Shown in pieces: positions 9,137 through 21,228 of a DNA stretch of 64,000 nt. This stretch comes from Kaistia adipata DSM 17808 (GTDB taxonomy: Bacteria; Pseudomonadota; Alphaproteobacteria; Rhizobiales; Kaistiaceae): contig NZ_AUHO01000010.1 of the NCBI RefSeq assembly GCF_000423225.1, positions 62,001 to 126,000 on the forward strand. The letters run 5' to 3'. A model generated the notes under the pieces. It did no database searches and was not told the DNA's origin. It saw only the letters and a program-made list of their open reading frames with translations. Positions within the stretch are counted from its first letter, which is position 1; each line of letters opens with the position of its first letter. Both the position numbers and the translations under genes were made by a program.

Positions 9137-9322
9137 ATGACCATCAAGCAGGATCTCGAGGCGACCTGGACGATCGAGGCCATCGACAGGTTGCGCGAAC
9201 TGGCCGTCGAGCACGTGCCGGCCGACATCATCGCTACGGCGATGCATCGGCCGGAGAATGAAGTCCGCCAGAAGGCGGCGGAGCTCGGACTCGCCCTCGA
9301 CATCGAGCCCGAGACGCCCTGA
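9137..9322 (+). CDS. small protein with a Myb/GcrA-like helix-turn-helix pattern
   Basis: A 61-residue protein that I do not recognise as a named family. The pattern WTIEAIDRLRELAVE, then PADIIATAM, then ENEVRQKAAELGL resembles minimal Myb-like or GcrA-like DNA-binding helices (a tryptophan-led first helix and a last helix ending in K-A-x-x-L-G). DNA binding is therefore an inference. It starts with ATG after TCGGAGG, a good ribosome binding site, and lies just beyond the sdh terminator. The acidic tail DIEPETP is short. Confidence 0.6.
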   Translation: MTIKQDLEATWTIEAIDRLRELAVEHVPADIIATAMHRPENEVRQKAAELGLALDIEPETP

Positions 9323-9339
9323 CCGGCGAAACCCGGTTG

Positions 9340-9364
9340 CCCTGCCGCGGCGTTCGCGGCAGGG
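9340..9364 (+). terminator. GC-rich hairpin after the small HTH-like gene
   Basis: CCCTGCCGCG and CGCGGCAGGG form a perfect 10-bp stem with a five-base loop. There is only a weak T run after it (GGCTTG), so it may be a poor terminator or an mRNA end-stabilising hairpin between the small gene and the VOC gene. Confidence 0.4.
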
Positions 9365-9406
9365 TGGCTTGATCCGTGGGCGCACCGGCCGGGGCAGGGG
9401 GCAAGA

Positions 9407-9796
9407 ATGGGCATTTTCGATCACGTCGGCATCACCGTCAGCGATCTCGCGCGGGCGACCCGCTTCTATGACGTCGCCCTGGCGCCGCTCGGCATCCGCG
9501 AACTCATGCGCATTCCCGCCGCCGTGACCCAGCGCGGCGACGTCGTCGGCTATGGCAGCGCCAAGCCCGAATTCTGGCTCAGCCAGGGTCCGCGCACCGT
9601 GCCGCATGTGCATCTCGCCTTCGTCGCGGCGAGCCGCGCCGCCGTTGATGAGTTCCATGCCGCCGCGATCGCCGCCGGCGGCATGGACAATGGTCCACCT
9701 GGACTTCGCGCGCATTATCATCCCGACTACTACGGCGCCTTCGTTCTCGATCCCGACGGCCACAACATCGAGGCCTGCTGCCATCGTCCGGGCTGA
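9407..9796 (+). CDS. VOC (glyoxalase/bleomycin resistance) family protein
   Basis: A 129-residue single-module vicinal-oxygen-chelate protein. The pattern is FDHVGITVSDLARATRFYD with a metal-ligand histidine at the start, HVHLAFVA in the middle, and the terminal DPDGHNIEACCH with the ligand glutamate. The family binds a divalent metal in a dimeric beta-alpha-beta fold and includes lyases, dioxygenases and resistance proteins; the substrate cannot be told here. It stands between the small HTH-like gene and the Omp19-like lipoprotein on the same strand. Confidence 0.88.
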   Translation: MGIFDHVGITVSDLARATRFYDVALAPLGIRELMRIPAAVTQRGDVVGYGSAKPEFWLSQGPRTVPHVHLAFVAASRAAVDEFHAAAIAAGGMDNGPPGLRAHYHPDYYGAFVLDPDGHNIEACCHRPG

Positions 9797-10068
9797 CGCG
9801 ACGCGGCCGGCCGGGTGTTTCTCCCGCCGCTGTTGCCGAACCGACCTTGTTGTTGCCGGCGATATGCCGTATTGCGCAAAGCAAGACAGGCTGCGGACTT
9901 TCGTGTGAATTCCCATCATTCATCCAGCTCGGACCGCCGGAACGCGCGCGTGGCGCGCGTCGACGTCGTGTCGCGCGGGTGGTTGCGCGATCACCCGATT
10001 GCCTCAAAGCGGCTCGATTGTACCCGTAGCCTCGCCCGGCACCCTGGATTTCGATGATGGAGAAGCTC

Positions 10069-10653
10069 ATGTCCCGCCGTCTCGCGCCGATCGGCCTGGT
10101 CGCCACCCTGGCGGCCGCCTTGAGCGGTTGCGGCTCGTTCGGGGCGATCGGCCTCGGCCCGATGGAGCGATCCTCGAAGCCGGTCGAGAATGACACGCTG
10201 CCGCCGGTCGCAAGCGCGCCGGTGACGTCGAGCGCGCTGCCGCCGCCGCCGATGGATCCCAATGCCCAGATGCCGCCGCAGACCGCGGCCGGAACCCTGC
10301 CGGGCGCCGAGCCGCTGCCGGGCACCGGCGCGCCGGCCGCGCCGCCGCCGGTCTCGACGGCCTCCGGCGCCGAGATCGGGCGTACCGATCTCCTCGGAGG
10401 CTGGACGCTGCAGTCCGGCGGTGAAAGCTGCCAGCTGTTCATGACGCTGACGAGCTGGACGGGCGGTTACCGCGCCTCGACGCGCGGCTGCCAGTCGCCG
10501 ACGCTGAAGTCGATCTCGGCCTGGAGCCTTTCGGGCTCGCAGGTCGTGCTGGCCGGCGCCAACGGCGTCTCGGTCGCCAGCCTCGCGGCCTCGGGCAAGA
10601 CGCAGTTCAACGGCCAGCTCAATTCCGGCGGGGCCATTTCCTTCTATCGCTGA
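10069..10653 (+). CDS. Omp19-like lipoprotein with AprI/Inh protease-inhibitor domain
   Basis: A 194-residue lipoprotein. The signal sequence MSRRLAPIGLVATLAAALSGC ends in the lipobox LSGC (cysteine near residue 20). A proline- and alanine-rich linker (about residues 40-105) leads to a C-terminal beta domain with GGWTLQSGGESCQLF, YRASTRGCQSP and SAWSLSGSQVVL; the two cysteines likely form the disulfide of Inh-type inhibitors. The arrangement matches Brucella Omp19, an outer-membrane lipoprotein that inhibits proteases. ATG 10069 is chosen because GGAGAAG precedes it; two upstream ATGs would add residues before the signal. Confidence 0.82.
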   Translation: MSRRLAPIGLVATLAAALSGCGSFGAIGLGPMERSSKPVENDTLPPVASAPVTSSALPPPPMDPNAQMPPQTAAGTLPGAEPLPGTGAPAAPPPVSTASGAEIGRTDLLGGWTLQSGGESCQLFMTLTSWTGGYRASTRGCQSPTLKSISAWSLSGSQVVLAGANGVSVASLAASGKTQFNGQLNSGGAISFYR

Positions 10654-10692
10654 CAGGGCGGCCGCGCGGGCGCGGTTGCGGAGGTAAGACGG

Positions 10693-11859
10693 TTGAGTCA
10701 GGGCCTGCCGGAGGTTGCGCGCGTCGCGGATGCCTATCGCGAGCGTGTCGCGAACGGCGAGATCGAGGACGATCCGGAGCAGCGCGCGCTGGTCGCCAGG
10801 CTCGACGCGCTGAACGCTCGGCTCGCCGAGCGGCGGCTCGCTCGCAAGTCGAGCGCGCTCGGCTGGCTGTTCGGCAAGCGCGAGGCGGCGACGCCAGAAG
10901 TCCGGGGCCTCTACATCCATGGCGATGTCGGCCGGGGCAAGACCATGCTGATGGACCTGTTCTTCGAGGGCGCCGCGCCGCAGCGCAAGCGCCGGGCCCA
11001 TTTCAACGACTTCATGGCCGACGTGCACGCCCGCATCTTCAAGATGCGCGAGGCGATCAAGGCGGGGTCGGTGTCGGGCGAGGACCCCATTCCCCCCGTC
11101 GCCGACCAGATCGCCGAGGAGACGCAGCTCCTCTGCTTCGACGAGTTCACCGTCACGAACATCGCCGATGCGATGATCCTCGGCCGGCTGTTCACGCGGC
11201 TGTTCGCCCGCGGTGTCGTCTTGGTCGCGACCTCCAACGTCGCGCCGGACGATCTCTATGCAGGTGGGCTTAATCGCGCGCTGTTCATGCCCTTCATCGA
11301 GCTTCTGAAGGCACGGGTCGAGGTGGTGCGGCTCGCCGCGCGGACCGACTACCGGCATGAGAAGACGGCGGGCGCGCCGATCTATCTGACGCCGCTCGGC
11401 CCCGATTCGGACGCCGCGATGGATGCAGCATGGCTCCAGCTTACGTCAACGTTACATGGCGACGCGACGACCCTGGAGGTGCTTGGCCGCGACGTCGTCG
11501 TGCCGCAGGCGGTGGACGGGGTCGCCCGCTTCAGTTTCGACGACCTCTGCGCCCGGCCGCTCGGCGCCAGCGACTACCTCGCCATCGCGCACGCCTTCCA
11601 TACGGTCCTGATCGATCACATCCCGGTGATGGGCGAGGCGAAGCGCAACGAAGCCAAGCGTTTCATCACACTGATCGACGCTCTCTATGACGGCGCGGTG
11701 AAGATCGTCGTGTCGGCGGATGCCGAGCCGGACCGACTCTATTCGGCCGAGGGCGGCCTCGAGATGTTCGAATTCGCGCGCACGGCGTCGCGGCTCACCG
11801 AAATGCGGTCGGAAGAATATCGCGCCAAGCCGCATCACGGGTTCATCGTCGAGACATGA
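10693..11859 (+). CDS. zapE: cell division protein ZapE (AFG1-type ATPase)
   Basis: A 388-residue P-loop ATPase. Walker A is GDVGRGKTMLMD, Walker B is LLCFDEF, and the family blocks HFNDFMADVHARI and VATSNVAPDDLYAGGLNR are present. In proteobacteria ZapE acts with the FtsZ ring at late division; the mitochondrial homologue Afg1 handles respiratory-chain subunits. The start is TTG at 10693, 8 bases after GAGG; no ATG lies nearby. It sits between the Omp19-like gene and mdh; zapE upstream of mdh-sucCDAB is a common alphaproteobacterial arrangement. Confidence 0.92.
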   Translation: MSQGLPEVARVADAYRERVANGEIEDDPEQRALVARLDALNARLAERRLARKSSALGWLFGKREAATPEVRGLYIHGDVGRGKTMLMDLFFEGAAPQRKRRAHFNDFMADVHARIFKMREAIKAGSVSGEDPIPPVADQIAEETQLLCFDEFTVTNIADAMILGRLFTRLFARGVVLVATSNVAPDDLYAGGLNRALFMPFIELLKARVEVVRLAARTDYRHEKTAGAPIYLTPLGPDSDAAMDAAWLQLTSTLHGDATTLEVLGRDVVVPQAVDGVARFSFDDLCARPLGASDYLAIAHAFHTVLIDHIPVMGEAKRNEAKRFITLIDALYDGAVKIVVSADAEPDRLYSAEGGLEMFEFARTASRLTEMRSEEYRAKPHHGFIVET

Positions 11860-11860
11860 C

Positions 11861-11872
11861 GCTTACGTAAGC
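11861..11872 (+). promoter_or_regulatory. GCTTACGTAAGC palindrome upstream of the mdh promoter
   Basis: A perfect 12-bp palindrome two bases after the zapE stop. It is made of the same half sites (GCTTACGT and ACGTAAGC, here overlapping by four bases) as the operator upstream of sdhC. It lies 48 bases before the predicted mdh -35 element and could be an auxiliary site for the same regulator. Confidence 0.45.
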
Positions 11873-11919
11873 TGCTGCGCGAATTGGCGGATTGCCGCCA
11901 CGTAAGGTGTTGCGACGAC

Positions 11920-11948
11920 TTGCACCTGCCGAGCAATGGGGTTAGACC
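11920..11948 (+). promoter_or_regulatory. mdh-sucCDAB promoter
   Basis: A -35 TTGCAC at 11920-11925, a 17-base spacer ending in AATGGGGT, and a -10 TAGACC at 11943-11948. The spacer end and -10 match those of the sdh promoter at 5086-5114. Confidence 0.6.
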
Positions 11949-11979
11949 ACCGGCGTTCCGACAGAGTCAAACTGTCGCA

Positions 11980-12982
<1,003 letters not shown>

Positions 12983-13020
12983 TCCCCTGAGACAACAGCC
13001 CAAAAGGCGGAACGTCATCG

Positions 13021-14219
<1,199 letters not shown>

Positions 14220-14220
<1 letters not shown>

Positions 14221-15104
14221 TGTCCATCCTGATCGACAAGAACACCAAGCTCATCACCCAGGGCTTCACCGGCAAGAACGGCACGTTCCATTCCGAGCAG
14301 GCGCTCGCCTACGGCACCAAGGTCGTCGGCGGCACCTCGCCCGGCAAGGGCGGCCAGACCCATCTCGGCCTGCCGGTGTTCGACACCGTCGCCGAGGCGA
14401 AGGACGCCACCGGCGCCGACGCCTCCGTGATCTACGTGCCGCCGCCGGGCGCCGCCGACGCGATCTGCGAGGCAATCGACGCCGAGATCCCGCTGATCGT
14501 CTGCATCACCGAGGGCATTCCCGTCCTCGACATGGTGCGCGTCAAGCGTTCGCTCTCCGGCTCCAAGTCGCGCCTGATCGGCCCGAACTGCCCTGGCATC
14601 GTCACCGCCGACGCCTCGAAGATCGGCATCATGCCGGCCAACATCTTCAAGAAGGGCTCGGTCGGCATCGTCTCGCGCTCCGGCACGCTGACCTACGAGG
14701 CCGTGTTCCAGACCACCCAGGAAGGCCTCGGCCAGACCACGGCCGTCGGCATCGGCGGCGATCCGGTCAAGGGCACCGAGTTCATCGACATTTTGGAAAT
14801 GTTCCTGGCCGATGATGAGACCAAGTCGATCGTCATGATCGGCGAGATCGGCGGCTCGGCCGAGGAAGACGCGGCGCAGTTCCTGGCCGACGAGGCCAAG
14901 CGCGGCCGCAAGAAGCCGATGGTCGGCTTCATCGCCGGCCGTACCGCCCCTCCGGGCCGTCGCATGGGCCATGCCGGTGCGATCATCTCGGGCGGCAAGG
15001 GCGGCGCCGAGGACAAGATCGCGGCCATGGAAGCGGCCGGCATCCGGGTGTCGCCGTCGCCGGCGCGCCTTGGAAAGACCTTGGTTGAGGTCTTGAAGGG
15101 ATAA
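14220..15104 (+). CDS. sucD: succinate-CoA ligase subunit alpha
   Basis: A 294-residue CoA-binding subunit. It opens with [19 protein letters not shown] (CoA-binding Rossmann part), has [12 protein letters not shown]-type sequence, [11 protein letters not shown] and, near the C terminus, [16 protein letters not shown], where the histidine is the phosphorylated catalytic residue. The ATG overlaps the sucC stop. A strong hairpin starts nine bases after its stop, so expression may drop before sucA. Confidence 0.98.
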
Positions 15105-15113
15105 GTGGCAAGG

Positions 15114-15140
15114 CCGACATTCCGGCTGTCGGAATGTCGG
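15114..15140 (+). repeat. perfect 11-bp hairpin between sucD and sucA
   Basis: CCGACATTCCG pairs with CGGAATGTCGG over a five-base loop, ten bases after the sucD stop. It is followed by TCTATTC rather than a T run, so it looks like an mRNA stabiliser, a processing site or a partial attenuator rather than a full terminator. Confidence 0.6.
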
Positions 15141-15184
15141 TCTATTCAACAAGAGCGCGGCGCGTGGCCGCGCGATAAGGGAGA

Positions 15185-15203
15185 GAGGAGCGTGGCGCTC
15201 CTC
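15185..15203 (+). promoter_or_regulatory. hairpin burying the sucA ribosome binding site
   Basis: GAGGAGCG and CGCTCCTC form a perfect 8-bp stem over TGG, 11 bases before the sucA ATG. The only good Shine-Dalgarno sequence (GAGAGAGGAG) is inside the first arm, so folding would hide it, or else bring it closer to the start codon. Effect on translation is an inference. Confidence 0.5.
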
Positions 15204-15213
15204 AACCAGCATC

Positions 15214-18189
15214 ATGTCACGCGAGCAAGCCAACGCGGCCTTTGCAACCTCATCCTTTCTGTATGGCGGCAACGCCAGCTATATCGAGGATCTGTACGCG
15301 CGCTATCAGAACGATCCCGCCTCGGTCGATGCCGAGTGGCAGACGTTCTTCTCGGCGCTGAAGGATGATCCGAGGGCCGTGGTGGCGGAGGCGCGGGGCG
15401 CGACCTGGAAGCGTCCCGACTGGCCCGTCCACGCGAATGGCGAGCTCGTCTCGGCCCTCGACGGCAACTGGTCTCAGATCGAGAAGGTCGTCACCGACAA
15501 GCTGAAGGCGAAGGCCGCGGCGGTTCCCGCCGCCGGCGGCCAGCCCGCCGGTGCCGGCCTCTCCGAGGCCGCCCTGCAGCAGGCGGCGCGCGACTCCGTC
15601 CGCGCCATCATGATGATCCGCGCCTATCGCATGCGCGGCCATCTGCATGCCGACCTCGACCCGCTGCATCTCGCGACGATCGGCGACCACGAGGAGCTGC
15701 ATCCCTCGACCTACGGCTTCACCGAGGCCGACTACAGCCGCAAGATCTTCATCGACAACGTTCTCGGGCTCGAATTCGCCACCATCCCCGAGATGCTGGA
15801 GATCCTGAAGCGCACCTATTGCTCGACGCTCGGCGTCGAGTTCATGCACATCTCCGATCCGGCCGAGAAGGCCTGGATCCAGGAGCGCATCGAGGGGCCG
15901 GACAAGACCATCACCTTCACGCCCGAGGGCAAGAAGGCGATCCTGAACAAGCTGATCGAGGCGGAAGGCTTCGAGAAGTTCCTGGACGTCAAGTATACCG
16001 GCACCAAGCGCTTCGGCCTGGACGGCGGCGAGGCCCTGATCCCGGCCCTCGAGCAGATCATCAAGCGCGGCGGCAATCTCGGCGTGCACGAGATCGTCGT
16101 CGGCATGGCGCATCGCGGTCGCCTGAACGTGCTGACCCAGGTGATGGGCAAGTCGCATCGCGCGCTGTTCCACGAGTTCAAGGGCGGCTCCTACGCGCCC
16201 GACGACGTCGAGGGTTCCGGCGACGTGAAGTACCATCTCGGTGCTTCCTCGGACCGCGTCTTCGACGGCAACGAGGTCCATCTCTCGCTGACCGCCAATC
16301 CGTCGCATCTCGAGATCGTCGATCCCGTCGTGCTCGGCAAGGCGCGCGCCAAGCAGGACCTGCACAAGGACTACATCCGCACCGGCACGCTGCCGCTGCT
16401 GATCCATGGCGACGCGGCTTTCGCCGGCCAGGGCGTGGTGGCGGAGTGCTTCGGCCTGTCGGGCCTGAAGGGCCACCGCACCGGCGGCTCCATCCACTTC
16501 ATCGTCAACAATCAGATCGGCTTCACGACGAATCCGCGCTTCTCGCGCTCGTCGCCCTATCCGTCCGACGTCGCCAAGATGATCGAGGCGCCGATCTTCC
16601 ACGTGAACGGCGATGATCCGGAAGCGGTCGTCTTCGCCGCCAAGATCGCGATCGAGTTCCGGCAGAAGTTCCACAAGCCGGTCGTCATCGACATGTTCTG
16701 CTACCGTCGCTTCGGCCACAACGAAGGCGACGAGCCGGGCTTCACCCAGCCGCTGATGTACAAGAACATCCGCAGCCATCCGGCGATCGTCGAGATCTAC
16801 TCGTCGAAGCTGATCGCCGAGGGTCTGATGACCGCCGAGGAAGTCGAAGCGGCGAAGGCTGCCTGGCGTTCGCGTCTCGAGGTCGAGTTCGAGGCCGGCC
16901 AGTCCTACAAGCCGAACAAGGCCGACTGGCTCGACGGTGCCTGGGCGGGCCTGAAGGCCGCCGCCGCCGACGACGAGCCGCGTCGCGGCAAGACCGGCGT
17001 CGAGATGGATACGCTGAAGGCGCTCGGCGCCAAGCTGACAGACGTTCCGGCAGACTTCCACGTCCACCGCACCGTCCAGCGCTTCCTCGACAACCGCAAG
17101 AAGGCGATCGAGAGCGGCAACGGCATCGACTGGGCCACCGCCGAGGCGCTTGCCTTCGCGACGCTCGCCAATGAAGGCCATCCGATCCGCCTGTCGGGTC
17201 AGGATTGCGAGCGCGGCACCTTCTCGCAGCGCCATTCGGTGCTCTACGACCAGGAGAACGAGGAGCGCTTCATCCCGCTCAACAATCTCCGCGAGGGCCA
17301 GGCCCGCTACGAGGTCATCAATTCGATGCTCTCGGAAGAGGCCGTGCTCGGCTTCGAATACGGCTACTCGCTGTCGGAGCCGAATGCGCTGACGCTCTGG
17401 GAGGCCCAGTTCGGCGACTTCGCCAACGGCGCCCAGGTGGTGTTCGACCAGTTCATCTCGTCGGGCGAGCGCAAGTGGCTGCGCATGTCGGGCCTCGTCT
17501 GCCTGCTGCCGCATGGCTATGAGGGCCAGGGTCCGGAGCACTCCTCCGCCCGCCTCGAGCGCTTCCTGCAGATGTGCGCCGAAGACAACATGCAGGTCGC
17601 CAACGTCACGACGCCGGCGAACTACTTCCACATCCTGCGCCGGCAGCTGAAGCGCGACATCCGCAAGCCGCTGATCCTGATGACGCCGAAGTCGCTGCTG
17701 CGCCACAAGCGCGCCGTGTCGACGCTGGCCCAGCTCGGCCCGGATTCGTCGTTCCATCGCCTGCTGTGGGACGATGCCGAGTTCTTGAAGGACGAGCCGA
17801 TCAAGCTGGTGGCCGACGAGCGCATGCGCCGCGTCGTGCTCTGCACCGGCAAGGTCTATTACGACCTCTACGAGGAGCGCGAGAAGCGCGGCATCAACGA
17901 CGTGTATCTGCTGCGCGTCGAGCAGCTCTATCCGTTCCCGCTAAAGGCGCTCGTTCAGGAGCTGTCGCGCTTCAAGAACGCCGAGATCGTCTGGTGCCAG
18001 GAAGAGCCGAAGAACATGGGCTCCTGGTCGCATGTCGACCCGTATCTGGAGTGGGTGCTCGGTCAGGTCGGCGGCAAGTCGACCCGCGCCCGCTACACCG
18101 GCCGCCCGGCTTCGGCGGCGACGGCGACGGGTCTGATGTCCAAGCATCTCGCCCAGTTGAACGCCTTCCTCGAAGACGCGCTCGGCTAA
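15214..18189 (+). CDS. sucA: 2-oxoglutarate dehydrogenase E1 component
   Basis: A 991-residue thiamine-diphosphate enzyme that decarboxylates 2-oxoglutarate in the TCA-cycle complex. The N-terminal SFLYGGNASYIEDLYARY motif docks E1 on the complex. LGVEFMHISDPAEKAWIQ, MAHRGRLNVL, LTANPSHLEIVDPVVLGKA, the thiamine site GDAAFAGQGVVAE and NNQIGFTTNPR, and the transketolase part with LLPHGYEGQGPEHSSARLER are all intact. Length normal. The ATG at 15214 is chosen for the conserved N-terminal motif although the ribosome binding site lies in a hairpin about 24 bases upstream. Confidence 0.97.
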   Translation: MSREQANAAFATSSFLYGGNASYIEDLYARYQNDPASVDAEWQTFFSALKDDPRAVVAEARGATWKRPDWPVHANGELVSALDGNWSQIEKVVTDKLKAKAAAVPAAGGQPAGAGLSEAALQQAARDSVRAIMMIRAYRMRGHLHADLDPLHLATIGDHEELHPSTYGFTEADYSRKIFIDNVLGLEFATIPEMLEILKRTYCSTLGVEFMHISDPAEKAWIQERIEGPDKTITFTPEGKKAILNKLIEAEGFEKFLDVKYTGTKRFGLDGGEALIPALEQIIKRGGNLGVHEIVVGMAHRGRLNVLTQVMGKSHRALFHEFKGGSYAPDDVEGSGDVKYHLGASSDRVFDGNEVHLSLTANPSHLEIVDPVVLGKARAKQDLHKDYIRTGTLPLLIHGDAAFAGQGVVAECFGLSGLKGHRTGGSIHFIVNNQIGFTTNPRFSRSSPYPSDVAKMIEAPIFHVNGDDPEAVVFAAKIAIEFRQKFHKPVVIDMFCYRRFGHNEGDEPGFTQPLMYKNIRSHPAIVEIYSSKLIAEGLMTAEEVEAAKAAWRSRLEVEFEAGQSYKPNKADWLDGAWAGLKAAAADDEPRRGKTGVEMDTLKALGAKLTDVPADFHVHRTVQRFLDNRKKAIESGNGIDWATAEALAFATLANEGHPIRLSGQDCERGTFSQRHSVLYDQENEERFIPLNNLREGQARYEVINSMLSEEAVLGFEYGYSLSEPNALTLWEAQFGDFANGAQVVFDQFISSGERKWLRMSGLVCLLPHGYEGQGPEHSSARLERFLQMCAEDNMQVANVTTPANYFHILRRQLKRDIRKPLILMTPKSLLRHKRAVSTLAQLGPDSSFHRLLWDDAEFLKDEPIKLVADERMRRVVLCTGKVYYDLYEEREKRGINDVYLLRVEQLYPFPLKALVQELSRFKNAEIVWCQEEPKNMGSWSHVDPYLEWVLGQVGGKSTRARYTGRPASAATATGLMSKHLAQLNAFLEDALG

Positions 18190-18197
18190 GAATCGGA

Positions 18198-18219
18198 GCC
18201 GGCGCCCGTGGGCGCCGGC
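18198..18219 (+). repeat. GC-rich hairpin between sucA and sucB
   Basis: GCCGGCGCCC and GGGCGCCGGC are perfect inverted arms with two bases between them, eight bases after the sucA stop. No T run follows. Likely stabilises the 3' end of the sucA message or modulates read-through into sucB. Confidence 0.5.
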
Positions 18220-18276
18220 CACCCCTCCAACTCATCAACAACGTCCACCCAAGTTCGAACGGTAAGAGACCAAGCC

Positions 18277-19494
18277 ATGGCAACCGAAATCCGCGTCCCG
18301 ACCCTCGGCGAGTCCGTGACCGAGGCGACGATTGGACGGTGGTTCAAGAAAGTCGGCGAGGCCGTCGCGGCCGATGAGCCGGTGGTCGAGCTCGAGACCG
18401 ACAAGGTCACCATCGAGGTTCCCGCGCCGACCGCCGGCGTGATCGAGGCCATCGCCGCCAAGGATGGCGACACGGTCGGCGTCGGTGCCCTGCTCGGCAC
18501 GATCGCCGCCGGCGCCGGTGCCGCCGCCGCGCCCGCCAAGGCCGAGGCCCCGAAGGCCGCCGCGCCCGCGCCGGCCGCTGCTGCCGCTCCCGCCAAGTCG
18601 GCCGCTGACGCCAACGGCCCGGCCGTCGCCAAGCTCGCCGCCGAGAGCGGCGTCGACGTCGCCGGCGTCGCCGGCAGCGGCAAGGACGGCCGTGTCACCA
18701 AGGGCGACCTGCTCGGCGCGATCGCCGGCGGCGCCACCGCGCCGGCCCCGGCCGCCCCGGTCCAGGTCCGCGCGCCTTCCTCGGCCGACGACGCCTCGCG
18801 CGAAGAGCGTGTCCGCATGACCAAGCTGCGCCAGACGATCGCGCGCCGCCTGAAGGACGCGCAGAACACCGCCGCCATGCTGACCACCTTCAACGAGGTC
18901 GACATGGGCGCCGTGATGGCGCTGCGCAGCCAGTACAAGGACCTGTTCGAGAAGAAGCACGGCGTGAAGCTCGGCTTCATGAGCTTCTTCACCAAGGCCG
19001 TGATCCAGGCGCTGAAGGAAATCCCGGCAGTCAACGCCGAGATCGACGGCACCGACCTGATCTACAAGAACTACTACAACATCGGCATCGCCGTCGGCAC
19101 CGACAAGGGCCTCGTCGTGCCGGTGCTGCGCGACGCGGACCAGCTGTCGCTCGCCGGTATCGAGAAGACGATCGCCGGTCTCGGCAAGCGCGCCCGCGAC
19201 GGCCAGCTCAAGATCGACGAGATGCAGGGCGGCACCTTCACGATCACCAATGGCGGCATCTACGGTTCGCTGATGTCGACGCCGATCCTGAACGCGCCGC
19301 AGTCGGGCATCCTCGGCATGCACAAGATCCAGGAGCGGCCGATGGTCGTCGGCGGCAAGATCGAGATCCGCCCGATGATGTACCTGGCGCTCTCCTACGA
19401 TCACCGCATCGTCGACGGCAAGGAAGCCGTGACGTTCCTGGTGCGCGTCAAGGAGTGCCTCGAGGACCCGCAGCGCCTCGTCCTCGATCTCTGA
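18277..19494 (+). CDS. sucB: 2-oxoglutarate dehydrogenase E2 component (dihydrolipoyl succinyltransferase)
   Basis: A 405-residue core subunit of the 2-oxoglutarate dehydrogenase complex. One lipoyl domain (residues 1-75) carries the lipoylated lysine K43 in ETDKVTIE. An alanine/proline-rich linker leads to the E1/E3-binding domain ([16 protein letters not shown] to GRVTKGDLL, about 125-160), then a second linker and the catalytic domain ending with [15 protein letters not shown], which holds the active-site histidine. The ATG follows GGTAAGAGA. A strong terminator lies about 107 bases downstream, before lpd. Confidence 0.97.
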   Translation: MATEIRVPTLGESVTEATIGRWFKKVGEAVAADEPVVELETDKVTIEVPAPTAGVIEAIAAKDGDTVGVGALLGTIAAGAGAAAAPAKAEAPKAAAPAPAAAAAPAKSAADANGPAVAKLAAESGVDVAGVAGSGKDGRVTKGDLLGAIAGGATAPAPAAPVQVRAPSSADDASREERVRMTKLRQTIARRLKDAQNTAAMLTTFNEVDMGAVMALRSQYKDLFEKKHGVKLGFMSFFTKAVIQALKEIPAVNAEIDGTDLIYKNYYNIGIAVGTDKGLVVPVLRDADQLSLAGIEKTIAGLGKRARDGQLKIDEMQGGTFTITNGGIYGSLMSTPILNAPQSGILGMHKIQERPMVVGGKIEIRPMMYLALSYDHRIVDGKEAVTFLVRVKECLEDPQRLVLDL

Positions 19495-19601
19495 TCGCAA
19501 GGGAACCGATATGGCTTTCGTCCCCCAACCTCCGGCGGTCCCGGCGCGCCTTCGCGCTCCGGGTCGTCGCATGGTGGCGGGGCCGGAATCCGCGAAGACA
19601 A

Positions 19602-19625
19602 CGCGCCCGGCTCGGGCGCGTTTTT
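19602..19625 (+). terminator. intrinsic terminator after sucB
   Basis: CGCGCCCG pairs with CGGGCGCG over GCT, immediately followed by TTTTT. It implies that lpd is at least partly transcribed from its own promoter in the 116 bases that follow, or only by read-through. Confidence 0.85.
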
Positions 19626-19689
19626 CCATCCAGCCGGCCGGAGCCACGGAGATGCGCCCTGCGCGTTCCGCCACGCCTCCGGCCATTTC

Positions 19690-19725
19690 TTTTGGCGCTG
19701 AACGCGCCGCTGGCTAACGCCAAAA
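19690..19725 (+). promoter_or_regulatory. inverted repeat upstream of lpd
   Basis: TTTTGGCG at 19690-19697 and CGCCAAAA at 19718-19725 are perfect inverted arms 20 bases apart, ending 16 bases before the lpd ATG. It could be an operator or a leader stem. No convincing -35/-10 pair was found between the sucB terminator and lpd. Confidence 0.4.
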
Positions 19726-19741
19726 TCGTCCGGGAGTCCCC

Positions 19742-21139
<1,398 letters not shown>

Positions 21140-21180
21140 GATCGGCGGTCGCCGGTCTTCGGCGGCATTGCAGACAAGAA

Positions 21181-21216
21181 AAGGCCGGCGCCCCTCTCGG
21201 TGGCGCCGGCCTTTTT
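21181..21216. terminator. bidirectional terminator between lpd and the MFS gene
   Basis: AAGGCCGGCGCC pairs with GGCGCCGGCCTT. TTTTT follows on the plus strand and TTTTCTT on the minus strand, so it serves both convergent genes. Confidence 0.9.
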
Positions 21217-21228
21217 CGTTTCAGCGTC

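Noticed and set aside
15250-17757. A long open frame of 835 codons on the minus strand opposite sucA
   Set aside because: It mirrors sucA codon positions in GC-rich DNA; its translation is low-complexity (rich in D, V, A, R) with no family motif, and sucA is certain.
19511-19717. A 68-codon open frame between sucB and lpd
   Set aside because: The sucB terminator lies inside it and the product has no recognisable pattern.
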